In this document: in pieces, positions 18,181 through 26,730 of the stretch
How positions within the stretch are numbered: position 1 is the first letter of the stretch
Layout: each line of letters begins with the position of its first letter
Source: Sandaracinobacteroides sayramensis
Lineage (GTDB): Bacteria; Pseudomonadota; Alphaproteobacteria; Sphingomonadales; Sphingomonadaceae
NCBI RefSeq assembly: GCF_022014495.1
Contig: NZ_JAKLSQ010000009.1
Location: 143,476-207,475 of the forward strand
Length of the DNA: 64,000 bases
Direction of reading: 5' to 3'
Translations under genes and position numbers: made by a program
Notes under the pieces: model-generated
The model's database searches: none
Seen by the model: only the letters and a program-made list of their open reading frames with translations
Told to the model about the DNA's origin: nothing

Positions 18181-19332
18181 CTACAATGCGCGGCCGATCT
18201 GCAGGCGCATGATTTCCGCCGTGCCGGCGAAGATGCGATGCAGCCGCGCAGCCGTGAACAGCCGGGAGACAGGATATTCATCCATATAACCGGCACCGCC
18301 ATGCAGCTGCACGCACTGGTCGACGATCCGGCCTTCCATTTCCGGCAGCCACAGCTTCGCGATCGTCGCTTCCATCATATCGACCTCTCCCTGCCGGATG
18401 AAGGTGCGCAGACAGCGATCGATATAGGCCTGCCCTACCGCAAGCTCCGCCGCCATGTCGGCCAGTCTGAACCGGGTATTCTGGAAATCGAAGACGCTCT
18501 GCCCGAACGCCTTGCGATCCTTCACAAACTCTACAGTCAGGTCAAAGGCTCGAGTCGCCGCCGCATGGGAAATGATGCTCCACATCAGCCGGTCGCGGTT
18601 CAGGCTTTTCACCAGCACCTTGAAGCCGCCGTTCAGCGGGCCGAACAGATTTTCCGCCGGTACGCGGATATTGTCGAAGAACAGCTCGCCGTTGCTGGAG
18701 GCGTGACACCCCATCTTCTTCAGTACCCGGCCGATGCGCAGGCCGGGGGCGTCGCGCTCGATCAGAAAAACGGAAATGCCGCGCGAACCCGCATCCGGGT
18801 CGGTCTTGCAGGCGACGAGAAACAGATCGGCGTCGGCGATTCCCGAGATGTAGGTTTTCGCGCCGTTGATCACATAATGGTCGCCATTCCTGACGGCGGT
18901 GGTGCGAATGGAGGAGAGGTCGCTACCGGAATCCGGCTCGGTCACGGTGAAGGCCAACAGGCATTCGCCCTTCACCATCTTCGGCAGCCATTGCTTCTTC
19001 TGCGCCTCGGTGCCGAAATCCATCAGTTGCTCGCACATCTGGTCTCGCTGGAAGGCAGGACCGATGCTGGCGCTGGAAATGGCATAGCCCATCTCCTGCG
19101 TCATCACCACGCGATCGAGGAAGTCACCACCGGGGCCGCCATATTCCTCGGGCACGCCGATGCCCAATATCCCGAGGTCGCCCGCCTTGCGCCAGAAAGA
19201 GCGCGGTATGGCATGCGCCTCATCCCAGGCCTCCAGATATGGGTCGGCCTCTGTCTCGAAGAAATGGCGGACGGTCTTGCGGAAGATGCCATGGGATTCG
19301 GTGAAGATATCCGGATCGATCGTCAGCGGCAC
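18181..19332 (-). CDS. Acyl-CoA dehydrogenase
   Basis: 383 residues from GTG 19332, chosen because GGGGAGAAGG precedes it and the length then equals its paralogues; longer in-frame starts would run into the divergent promoter. Motifs: VTEPDSGSD, GAKTYISGIADAD, FGQSVFDFQNTRFRLADM, LHGGAGYMDEYPVSR and IFAGTAEIM. Asp takes the IVD-type base position (LNRDRLMW). It diverges from a crotonase gene with only 85 bp between. Confidence 0.9.
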   Translation of the reverse strand: MPLTIDPDIFTESHGIFRKTVRHFFETEADPYLEAWDEAHAIPRSFWRKAGDLGILGIGVPEEYGGPGGDFLDRVVMTQEMGYAISSASIGPAFQRDQMCEQLMDFGTEAQKKQWLPKMVKGECLLAFTVTEPDSGSDLSSIRTTAVRNGDHYVINGAKTYISGIADADLFLVACKTDPDAGSRGISVFLIERDAPGLRIGRVLKKMGCHASSNGELFFDNIRVPAENLFGPLNGGFKVLVKSLNRDRLMWSIISHAAATRAFDLTVEFVKDRKAFGQSVFDFQNTRFRLADMAAELAVGQAYIDRCLRTFIRQGEVDMMEATIAKLWLPEMEGRIVDQCVQLHGGAGYMDEYPVSRLFTAARLHRIFAGTAEIMRLQIGRAL

Positions 19333-19417
19333 GTCGGCCTTCTCCCCATCTTGTTCGCTTATTGACAATATGCTTGATAACCAGACTGATCGATCTTTGC
19401 AAACGGAGAGAGCGGGC

Positions 19418-20230
19418 ATGAACGACAGGGCGGACGAACGGGTGAAGCTGTCGCGCGAAGGCGGCATCGCCACCATCCTGCTGGATCGCGCGGACCGTAT
19501 GAATGCGATCGACGATGCGATGACCCTGCGGCTGATCGCGATCTTTTCGGCACTGGCCGAGGATCGGGAAACCCGTGCCGTGGTGATTCAGGGCGAGGGG
19601 CGGAATTTTTCGACCGGCGGCGATATCGGCAACATCGCGGAATGGCTCTCGCCCGATCCGCAGTCCCGGCACGATCGCTTCACCGCTGCCGTCACCAACC
19701 TGTCGAAGCCGCTGGCGCTGGCGCTGGAAAACGTGCCGCAGCCGCTCATCGTCGCTGTGCGCGGGCACGCCATCGGCGTCGCCTTGCAGATCGTCATCAT
19801 GGCCGATCTGGTCGTCGCATCCGAAAGCGCACGCTTCACCTTGCCGCAACTCGATCTGGCGCACACGCCAGACCATGGCGAAAGCTGGGCTCTGCCACGC
19901 AAGATCGGCCTTTCCCGCTCGCTGCAGATGGCGCTGATGGCCGAACGGATCGATGCGGTCACGGCCGAACGCTTCGGGCTGGTGAACTGGGTGGTGCCCG
20001 ATCCCGAACTGGAGGCGCGGACGACAGCCGTCGCCACCCGCATCGCCGGTAGCCCGGTGGTCGCGACACGGGGCGTCAAGGCCCTGCTGCATGGCGCGAC
20101 AGGCCTGTCTCTGGCGCAGGCGCTGGACCGTGAGATCGCGATGCTGGGGCAGGTGGTGAAAGAAGCCGATTTCGTCGAAGCGATAACCGCCTTCACGGAA
20201 AAGCGTCCCCCGAGCTTCGGGGGACGCTGA
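19418..20230 (+). CDS. Crotonase-fold protein (enoyl-CoA hydratase/isomerase family)
   Basis: 270 residues from ATG 19418. The fold is shown by ADRMNAIDDAMT, FSTGGDIGNIAEW (oxyanion-hole loop) and ESARFTLPQLDL. Neither hydratase glutamate is kept: the GGGCE position reads GVALQ and the PE position reads PQ. A simple hydratase activity is therefore doubtful; isomerase, lyase or hydrolase activity is possible. It diverges from the ACAD at 18181 and converges with the P450 gene (4-bp gap). Confidence 0.85.
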   Translation: MNDRADERVKLSREGGIATILLDRADRMNAIDDAMTLRLIAIFSALAEDRETRAVVIQGEGRNFSTGGDIGNIAEWLSPDPQSRHDRFTAAVTNLSKPLALALENVPQPLIVAVRGHAIGVALQIVIMADLVVASESARFTLPQLDLAHTPDHGESWALPRKIGLSRSLQMALMAERIDAVTAERFGLVNWVVPDPELEARTTAVATRIAGSPVVATRGVKALLHGATGLSLAQALDREIAMLGQVVKEADFVEAITAFTEKRPPSFGGR

Positions 20231-20234
20231 TCCG

Positions 20235-21476
20235 CTAGCGCGGCGTCACCCGCACATTCAATTGATACACCCCCCGGAACACCCAGACGGGTAGGAAATC
20301 CAGCGCATCGTCCAGCACCTCGATCCGCTTCACCTTGCGCACCAGCGCGCCCAGGAATTCTGTCAGTTGCATCTTGGCCAGATGGTGGCCGAGGCAGAAA
20401 TGAATACCCGGCGCGAATGTCATGGAGTGGCGGTTATCGCGGGTGAAATCGATCCTGTCGGGGTTCTCGAACAGCGCCGGGTCGCGATTCGCCGTGGCGA
20501 TCATCACCGCCAGCATGTCGCCCTTGCGGATATGTTCGCCATGGAGTTCGAAATTCTCATACACCAGCCGCGGCTGCCCCCCCACCATCGCGATATGCCG
20601 CTGCAATTCGGTGACGATCGCCAGCATCTTGTCCTGATTGGCCTCCAGATAGGCCCAGGCCTCCGGGTCGCGCGCGAGCGCATCGACAGATAGCGTCAGC
20701 GTGTTCATCGTAGTGTCATGGCCGGCGACGATGGCGACATGCATCTGCGCGAGTATCTCGTCATAGGAAAGCCGGTCTTCGCCTTCCGAGGCGTGGAGCA
20801 GGCCGGTCAGGAAATCCTCCTTCGGCTCTTTGCGCCGCTTATCCAACTCCAAGGCGACGGCCTCGTTCATCTTCTCCAGCGCCAGATTGGCCTTTTCCAG
20901 CCGCGCCGGCGTTGGCACCGTCGCTCCCACGCCCTCCATCAGCCAGGTAGCCCAGTCGCGTAGATTGGGAACCATCTCCGGCGGCATGCCAAGCAACTGG
21001 AACAGCACGTCCCCCGTCATCGCGCGCGATATGCCCTCGTTGAACTCCAGCTCTCCGGCAGCGATCATCGTATCCACCAGATATTCCGCCCGCGCCTGTG
21101 CATAGGGGCGCAGCGCCTCCACGATCTTGCGGTTCAGCGCTTTCATCATCAGCGACCGCAACCGGGCGTGCCGTTCCCCCTCGGTGCTGGTGATCCAGAG
21201 GTCGGAATATTTCACGAGCGTCGGGATGCGGGCTTCCCATTCCTCCGGCGGGATCAGGTGGAACACCGGGAACATTCGGCCATCGTTCGTCACCGGGATC
21301 CGCCGCTGGAAGGCATCGACCACGTCGGCATGGCGGGTTACCAACCAGCAGCGCGATTTCTCGCTCCAGAAAACCGGCTTGTAATCGCGGATATGGTCCA
21401 GATCGTTCAGCATGTCCTGCCCGCGCTTCCGCGGGTCGTTGGTCAGATCAACGTCCGAAAGCTCCTGCACCTGCAT
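20235..21476 (-). CDS. Cytochrome P450
   Basis: 413 residues, a soluble bacterial P450. I-helix AGHDTT is at 251-256, the ExxR of helix K is ELQR at 290-293, and the heme loop FAPGIHFCLG at 354-363 has the thiolate Cys361. It would hydroxylate a substrate using a ferredoxin and reductase. No ferredoxin is nearby; the ferredoxin reductase at 59258 is a candidate partner. It is followed 18 bp upstream on the same strand by the fused CoA-transferase gene, so probably cotranscribed. Confidence 0.95.
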   Translation of the reverse strand: MQVQELSDVDLTNDPRKRGQDMLNDLDHIRDYKPVFWSEKSRCWLVTRHADVVDAFQRRIPVTNDGRMFPVFHLIPPEEWEARIPTLVKYSDLWITSTEGERHARLRSLMMKALNRKIVEALRPYAQARAEYLVDTMIAAGELEFNEGISRAMTGDVLFQLLGMPPEMVPNLRDWATWLMEGVGATVPTPARLEKANLALEKMNEAVALELDKRRKEPKEDFLTGLLHASEGEDRLSYDEILAQMHVAIVAGHDTTMNTLTLSVDALARDPEAWAYLEANQDKMLAIVTELQRHIAMVGGQPRLVYENFELHGEHIRKGDMLAVMIATANRDPALFENPDRIDFTRDNRHSMTFAPGIHFCLGHHLAKMQLTEFLGALVRKVKRIEVLDDALDFLPVWVFRGVYQLNVRVTPR

Positions 21477-21494
21477 GATGTATCTCCCTTTCGA

Positions 21495-23654
21495 TCATGC
21501 CACTGCGGTGGTGGCGAACAGCGTCTCGATGGCCGCCTCGTCATGCCCCAGCCCTGCCAGCACCTCTCGGCTGTGCTGCCCCGGCATCGGAGCCGCACGG
21601 TCATTGCCCATCGGCGAACGCGACAGGGTGTAGGCGGCACCGATTTCATGGATGCGCCCGAAAGCCGGATGGGTGGTGACGCGCACGGTACCGCGCGCGA
21701 TCAGCGCCGGGTCGCGCAATATCTCCTGCTCCTTGCCATCGCGGCACGGCTCCAGCCAGATACCGTGCGATTCCAGCCGTTTCGCAAGCTCCGCCACATT
21801 GTGTTGCGCTACGGCCCCGGCGATGGCCGCGCACGTCGCCTCTCCGGCGATCTCCAGCGCCTCCCTCAGCGCCCCCTTTGCCCGCTCGCCGCGCGCAACG
21901 ATGGCTATCCAGCCATCGGCGGCTTCATACAGCGCTTCATAAGGCGAGTAGCCGCGCAGTTCGGAATCCGGTCGGGCCGTTTCCGCAAAACTGCCGTCGG
22001 GCCGCTGGACCAGTTCCGAAAGCGTATAGATGCCAGCGTTGCACAGCGGCGATTCCAGAGCGACTCCATTGCCGGTTCGCACACGATGCAGCAGCCCTGC
22101 CAGGGTCGCGATAGTGCCCAGCATGCCGCCGGCGATGTCCACCAGGTTGGTGCGGTTCCAGCGCGGCTCGTTGCCAGCGCCGGCCGCCTTGGCCTCATGC
22201 CCGGTCCAGGCTTGCATCACCATGTCGAAACCCGCCTTCTGCGCCAGCGGTCCGGTGGTGCCGAATGCCGGCGCCTCCAGCACCACCAGCGACGGGTTCA
22301 GCTTCGCCAGGCTGTCCGGATCAATCCCCAGGCGCGCGGATACGCCGGGGCGGAAATTGTTCATCACGATATCCGCCCCCGCGCACAGCCGATGCACCGC
22401 ATCCAGACCCTCGGCATGCTTCATGTCCAGCGCGATCGCCCGTTTGCCGCGGTTGGCCACAGCGAAGGATTTGAAGATGGAGCGGTTGGGATCGCCCTGC
22501 AGCGCTTCCACTTTCACCACATCGGCACCCAGATCGGCCAGCCCCACGCCCGCCAGCGGGCCGGCGACGAATGCCCCGCAATCGACCACGCGCACGCTCG
22601 CCAGCGGCGCGCCGCCGCCGGCAAAGGAGCGTGCACCGCCGCTGCCCAATTGGCGCGCGCGAAAGGGCAGCCCCACATGCCGGCTGCCATCGGCCTCGGT
22701 CACGATGATGCCGTTGTGGATGATCTGTTCTTCCTGCCAGCAGTCGCCGGGAGCCTGGACCTCTTCCGCCGGTAGTCCGCGCTCCCAGATGCGGGCCAGC
22801 AACTCGTCGCAATCCCAGTTCGCCACATGGGAGGCGAGCAGTGCATGGTCTCCGAAAAAGTCGCGGCGGTTGCCGCCGGGCTTCGGCATGCCGCTGTCGC
22901 CCGGCAGCACGCTGGGGTCGTCGATCCCGAGCGCCTGATAAAATCCATATTTCGAACCGGCGCCGCCGATGGCCATGTGGATGAAACGATCGTCGCGTGT
23001 GCGGAAGATCAGCGGCGCCACCCCGCGCGGGATCACGAAGGCCGCCGCCGGCGTCGGCTTTTCGATTTCGGACCAGTAAGTGCCGATCCACGGCAGCGCG
23101 CCCTCGAACAGAGAAGTGGAGACGACCTGCCCCTGCCCCGATCCCTCGCGCTCGAACAGCGCGCCCAATATGCCCGTCACGCCCTGCATCGCGGCACCAT
23201 AGGTGCCCGGATCGAAGGCGTTGATGATCGGGCGGCCCGGTTCCTGCTCCCACACCAGCCCGCTGCGCACCTGCGCCAGCAATTCGGTGGAGGGACCGGC
23301 ATATCGCGTACCAGCGGGACCGTCGGCGATATCCAGCACCACCAGGCGGGGATGTCGCGCGGCAATGTCCCCCGCATCGCGCCGACGCGGAACATCGGGG
23401 TGATCTTCTCCTCCGATGATGCAGACATCGGCAGCCGCCAGCAGCCTCTCGAGGTCCGCCGCCTCTGCGCGCCGGGAAAGCCCGTGCCAGACGGCATGGG
23501 CGGGGTAGATATCCACGAACGGATCTCCGCCCTCCGGCTCAATCCGCGTCACCGCCGCGCCCATTTCCGCCAGCATCTTGGACGCCAGCGCTGGCGCCAT
23601 GCCCACCCCGAGGTCGACGACGTTCAGCCCCTCAAGCAGACCGTTTGCGTACAT
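21495..23654 (-). CDS. Tandem-fused family III (CaiB/Frc-type) CoA-transferase
   Basis: 719 residues, about twice the usual family length. An N-terminal CaiB-like unit (about 1-340; LNVVDLGVGMAPALASKMLAE) is fused to a second one (about 350-719; VRVVDCGAFVAGPLAGVGLA). The second half keeps the catalytic aspartate (Asp506 in TNLVDIAGGM). In an ungapped alignment the first half has Thr151 there (GTYGAAMQG), so probably only one half is catalytic. Family role: transfer of CoA between carboxylic acids, or racemisation. It lies between a P450 and an ACAD gene in one leftward unit (34-bp gap to the ACAD). Confidence 0.9.
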   Translation of the reverse strand: MYANGLLEGLNVVDLGVGMAPALASKMLAEMGAAVTRIEPEGGDPFVDIYPAHAVWHGLSRRAEAADLERLLAAADVCIIGGEDHPDVPRRRDAGDIAARHPRLVVLDIADGPAGTRYAGPSTELLAQVRSGLVWEQEPGRPIINAFDPGTYGAAMQGVTGILGALFEREGSGQGQVVSTSLFEGALPWIGTYWSEIEKPTPAAAFVIPRGVAPLIFRTRDDRFIHMAIGGAGSKYGFYQALGIDDPSVLPGDSGMPKPGGNRRDFFGDHALLASHVANWDCDELLARIWERGLPAEEVQAPGDCWQEEQIIHNGIIVTEADGSRHVGLPFRARQLGSGGARSFAGGGAPLASVRVVDCGAFVAGPLAGVGLADLGADVVKVEALQGDPNRSIFKSFAVANRGKRAIALDMKHAEGLDAVHRLCAGADIVMNNFRPGVSARLGIDPDSLAKLNPSLVVLEAPAFGTTGPLAQKAGFDMVMQAWTGHEAKAAGAGNEPRWNRTNLVDIAGGMLGTIATLAGLLHRVRTGNGVALESPLCNAGIYTLSELVQRPDGSFAETARPDSELRGYSPYEALYEAADGWIAIVARGERAKGALREALEIAGEATCAAIAGAVAQHNVAELAKRLESHGIWLEPCRDGKEQEILRDPALIARGTVRVTTHPAFGRIHEIGAAYTLSRSPMGNDRAAPMPGQHSREVLAGLGHDEAAIETLFATTAVA

Positions 23655-23688
23655 TCGGCGTTCCTCCCTCGCCTTTATATTCAGGCGT

Positions 23689-24867
23689 CTATTTCAGATA
23701 GCGGCGGCCCAGCACGTCCTTCATCAGTTCCGTCGCGCCGGCGAAGATGCGCTGCACGCGGGCAGCGGTGAACATGCGACTGATGGGATGGTCGTCCATC
23801 CACGCCTGCCCACCCCAAAGCTGCACGCAATTGTCCAGCGTCCGGAACTCCAGTTCGGTCAGCCAGATCTTCGCCATCGAGCTTTCGGCATCGGTGATCG
23901 TGTCGTTCGCCACCTTGCGCAGCAGCGAATTGTAAAAGGCACGGCCGACGCGGATTTCGGTTTCCATCTGAGCCAGCACGAAGCGCGTGTTCTGGAAATC
24001 GATCAGCCGCTGGCCGAACAGTCTGCGGTTCTGGCAATGCTCCAGCGTCAGCTCAAACGCGCGTTGCGCCGCCCCGATCGACCGGGCCACGATCTGCAGC
24101 CTGTCCAGCGCCATGTTCGGCACGAACATCGATGCCGCGCCATTTTCCGGCCCCACGAGGTTGGACAGGGGCACCCGCACATCGTCCAGGAAAAGCTCCC
24201 CGGTATCACCGCCCTTGTAGCCCTGGGTGATCATGCGGCGCTGGGTGAAGCCGGGCGTACCCTTTTCCACGATGATCATCGAAAGGCCCTTGGCCTTCAG
24301 TTCGGGCGCCGTCTTGCAAAGTACATACACCAGATCGGCCTTGGAGCCATTGGAGATGTAGATCTTGCTGCCGTTGATGACCCATTCGTCTCCATCGCGC
24401 ACGGCCGTGGTGCGGGCGGCGAAGGCGTCGGATCCGGATTCCGCCTCGGTCATGCCCATGGCCTGTATGCAGTCGCCGGAAAGGATCAGCGGGAAATATT
24501 TCCGCCTTTGCGCCTCGGTGCCGAAATCGACGAGGAAGTTGGTGCAGATGTCGGTGCCGATGAACGATCCGGCCGTCGCACCCGATGGCGCATATCCCAG
24601 CTCCTCGGCGGCGACCATGATGGAAAAGCGGTTGGCGCCGGGGCCGCCATAGGCCTCGGGGATCGTGGCGCCCAGAATCCCATATTCCGCGGCTTTCTTC
24701 CAGATGGCGCGGTCGGTGCCGGACACCTCGAAATCGCGATAGCGCGGCTCCACCTCTCTGTCGAAAAAGGCCCGCACGGAATTGCGGAACATTTCCATTT
24801 CCTCGCCATAAGGGCTTTCCTCCGTCTCGAAGTTGCGTGGATCGAGCTTCAGAAACCGGCCACTCAT
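23689..24867 (-). CDS. Acyl-CoA dehydrogenase
   Basis: 392 residues. Motifs: MTEAESGSD (unusual EAES in place of EPGS), GSKIYISNGSKAD, FGQRLIDFQNTRFVLAQM, LWGGQAWMDDHPISRMF and IFAGATELM. Asp in ALDRLQI takes the IVD-type base position. It heads the leftward ACAD, CoA-transferase, P450 unit and diverges from the ACAD at 24993 over 125 bp, which includes ATACGCAAGCTAAC near 24886. Confidence 0.92.
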   Translation of the reverse strand: MSGRFLKLDPRNFETEESPYGEEMEMFRNSVRAFFDREVEPRYRDFEVSGTDRAIWKKAAEYGILGATIPEAYGGPGANRFSIMVAAEELGYAPSGATAGSFIGTDICTNFLVDFGTEAQRRKYFPLILSGDCIQAMGMTEAESGSDAFAARTTAVRDGDEWVINGSKIYISNGSKADLVYVLCKTAPELKAKGLSMIIVEKGTPGFTQRRMITQGYKGGDTGELFLDDVRVPLSNLVGPENGAASMFVPNMALDRLQIVARSIGAAQRAFELTLEHCQNRRLFGQRLIDFQNTRFVLAQMETEIRVGRAFYNSLLRKVANDTITDAESSMAKIWLTELEFRTLDNCVQLWGGQAWMDDHPISRMFTAARVQRIFAGATELMKDVLGRRYLK

Positions 24868-24992
24868 GAAATTCTCCCTCTTTTAATACGCAAGCTAACA
24901 ATGTGCCGGCGATATATCAACCGCTAAATATTCCCCCTATTGTTATGAAGTGCATCATACTCTAGCGAAATGAAAAGAGGGAGATTCGACGG

Positions 24993-26207
24993 ATGGAACA
25001 GGAAGCGCTCGTACGCCAGGTCGAGGAATTCATGCTGACCCGTGTGATCCCGACCGAGCAGGAGCATCACCACCAGTTACAGAGCGCCGCGAATCGATGG
25101 ACCTACACACCCATCATGCGGCAGCTCCGCGCCGAGGCGAAGGCAAAAGGTCTTTGGCTGTTCCCGCTGCCGGTCGAGCTGGGCGGACGCGGCCTTTCGC
25201 TGGTGGAATATGCACCGATCTGCGAGATCATGAACTGGTGCAACCACGGGCCGGAAATTTTCAACTGCTACACCGGGACCATCTCCAACAGCAATTCGAT
25301 GCATCTTCATGCATCTTCCGAGTTGAAACAACGCTATCTGAAGCCGCTGGTCGAGGGCGACGTCCGGTCGTGCATCTCCATCACCGAGCGCAATGTCCCT
25401 TCGTCTGACCCGACCGACCTGAAGTTCGACATCCGGCGCGATGGCGACGACTATGTGCTGAACGGTGTGAAAAGCTGGGCAACGGGCGGCTGCATGGACG
25501 AATGCGCCTTCTACCTCGTACTGGGCGCGACCGACATTTCGGCGCCGCGCCATGCCCGCCACTCGATGGTGCTTGTCCCCCGCGAGGCGAAGGGGCTGAG
25601 CCTGGGCCGCATCGAGACGGTGATGGGCTATGACGATGCGCCCTTCGGCCATTGCGACCTGATCTTCGAAAATGTGCGCGTGCCGGTCGCCAACCGTATC
25701 GGCGACGAAGGCGCCGGCTTCCTGATGATGCAGTCCACGCTGGGCGTCGGCCGCATCCAGCTGGGCATGGGCGCCATCGGAGCCGCAGAACGCGCGATGA
25801 TGGAAATGTGTTCCTGGGTGGAAAAGCGGATCATCGGCGGGCGTCCGCTGGTCGAAAGGCAGGTGGTGACAGATGCCATCGCCCGCAGCCGGATCGAGAT
25901 CGATGCCTGCCGGGCCTTCGCCCTGCAGACCGCGCGGCGCATGCAGGAGGATGGAATGAAGGCGGTGCGCGGCGACATCGCGCAGTTGAAGGTGCTGGCC
26001 CCTGAAATGGCGCTGAAGGTGCTGGACCGGGCGATGCAGTTCCATGGCGGCGCCGGCCTTTCCTATGATACGCCGTTGCCGGAAATGTGGGCCCACATGC
26101 GCACCGTGCGCATTGGCGAAGGCGCCGATGAAGTGCACCGGGAAACCGTCGCCAAGGTGGAGTTGAAGCGGCAGGCCGAATGGCGGGTGGCGAACCGGCA
26201 GACATGA
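24993..26207 (+). CDS. Acyl-CoA dehydrogenase, ACAD10/11-like
   Basis: 404 residues. The C-terminus VRIGEGADEVHRETVAKVEL matches the ACAD10/ACAD11 pattern (RxADGPDEVHxxxIAKxEL), unlike the other seven ACADs here. The middle has ITERNVPSSDPTDLK, longer than the usual EPxxGSD loop. ACAD10/11 and bacterial LvaC-type enzymes act after a kinase: the 4-hydroxyacyl-CoA is phosphorylated and phosphate is lost to give an enoyl-CoA. The island contains such kinases (33474-34697), so this is a candidate partner; the link is inferred. It is followed by the DUF35/thiolase pair. Confidence 0.88.
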   Translation: MEQEALVRQVEEFMLTRVIPTEQEHHHQLQSAANRWTYTPIMRQLRAEAKAKGLWLFPLPVELGGRGLSLVEYAPICEIMNWCNHGPEIFNCYTGTISNSNSMHLHASSELKQRYLKPLVEGDVRSCISITERNVPSSDPTDLKFDIRRDGDDYVLNGVKSWATGGCMDECAFYLVLGATDISAPRHARHSMVLVPREAKGLSLGRIETVMGYDDAPFGHCDLIFENVRVPVANRIGDEGAGFLMMQSTLGVGRIQLGMGAIGAAERAMMEMCSWVEKRIIGGRPLVERQVVTDAIARSRIEIDACRAFALQTARRMQEDGMKAVRGDIAQLKVLAPEMALKVLDRAMQFHGGAGLSYDTPLPEMWAHMRTVRIGEGADEVHRETVAKVELKRQAEWRVANRQT

Positions 26208-26234
26208 TGCTTGACGCAATCCTCTCTTTCGGCA

Positions 26235-26260
26235 ATTATAGTTCGCATGCACACTATAAT
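26235..26260. promoter_or_regulatory. 26-bp palindromic operator candidate before DUF35-thiolase
   Basis: ATTATAG (26235-26241) and CTATAAT (26254-26260) are perfect 7-bp arms flanking TTCGCATGCACA. The centre holds GTTCGCATGC, the motif shared with other promoters in this window. It lies 27 bp before the DUF35 start, in a 79-bp gap, where a repressor site would overlap the promoter. Confidence 0.55.
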
Positions 26261-26286
26261 CATATGATCTTTCGAAAGCACCCCGC

Positions 26287-26721
26287 ATGAGCACTGCACC
26301 GGATTCGCCGCGACCTGCCTTCGCTTTCATCGCCTTCGATGCTGCCGGACAGCCGCATCTCAAGGCGCAGCGCTGCACCTCTTGCGGCGCCACCTATGCC
26401 GACAGCGAGCGTATTGCCTGTGGCCGTTGCGGCGGCCGAGCCAATGTGCTGGAGGCGTTCACCCCGGCGCGCGAAGGCACGCTGCATTCCGCCGTCATCG
26501 TGCGGCGCGGCTTTCCGGGCATCGAGGTGCCGTTCGTCTCCGCCGTCGTCGACCTCGATGGCGGCCCGACGCTGAAAGGCACGTTGCGCAACGTGGGCCT
26601 CGATCCGGCGGATATCGCCCCCGGCCTGCGCGTGCAGGTGCGCTTCGACGATGCGCTGGGCCGCCGGGACAAAGAGGGCAATGCCTATGTCGCCCACTAT
26701 TTCGAACCGCTTTCGGCCTGA
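26287..26721 (+). CDS. DUF35 OB-fold/zinc-ribbon acyl-CoA-associated protein
   Basis: 144 residues. An N-terminal rubredoxin-like zinc ribbon uses Cys30/Cys33 and Cys45/Cys48 (CTSC ... CGRC), followed by an OB-fold segment (PFVSAVVDLDGGPTLKGTL). Such proteins bind CoA thioesters and form complexes with SCP2-type thiolases or thiolase-like aldolases, well known from steroid side-chain catabolism and archaeal mevalonate synthesis. The thiolase gene follows 9 bp downstream, giving the standard pair. Confidence 0.9.
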   Translation: MSTAPDSPRPAFAFIAFDAAGQPHLKAQRCTSCGATYADSERIACGRCGGRANVLEAFTPAREGTLHSAVIVRRGFPGIEVPFVSAVVDLDGGPTLKGTLRNVGLDPADIAPGLRVQVRFDDALGRRDKEGNAYVAHYFEPLSA

Positions 26722-26730
26722 GGAGCGACC

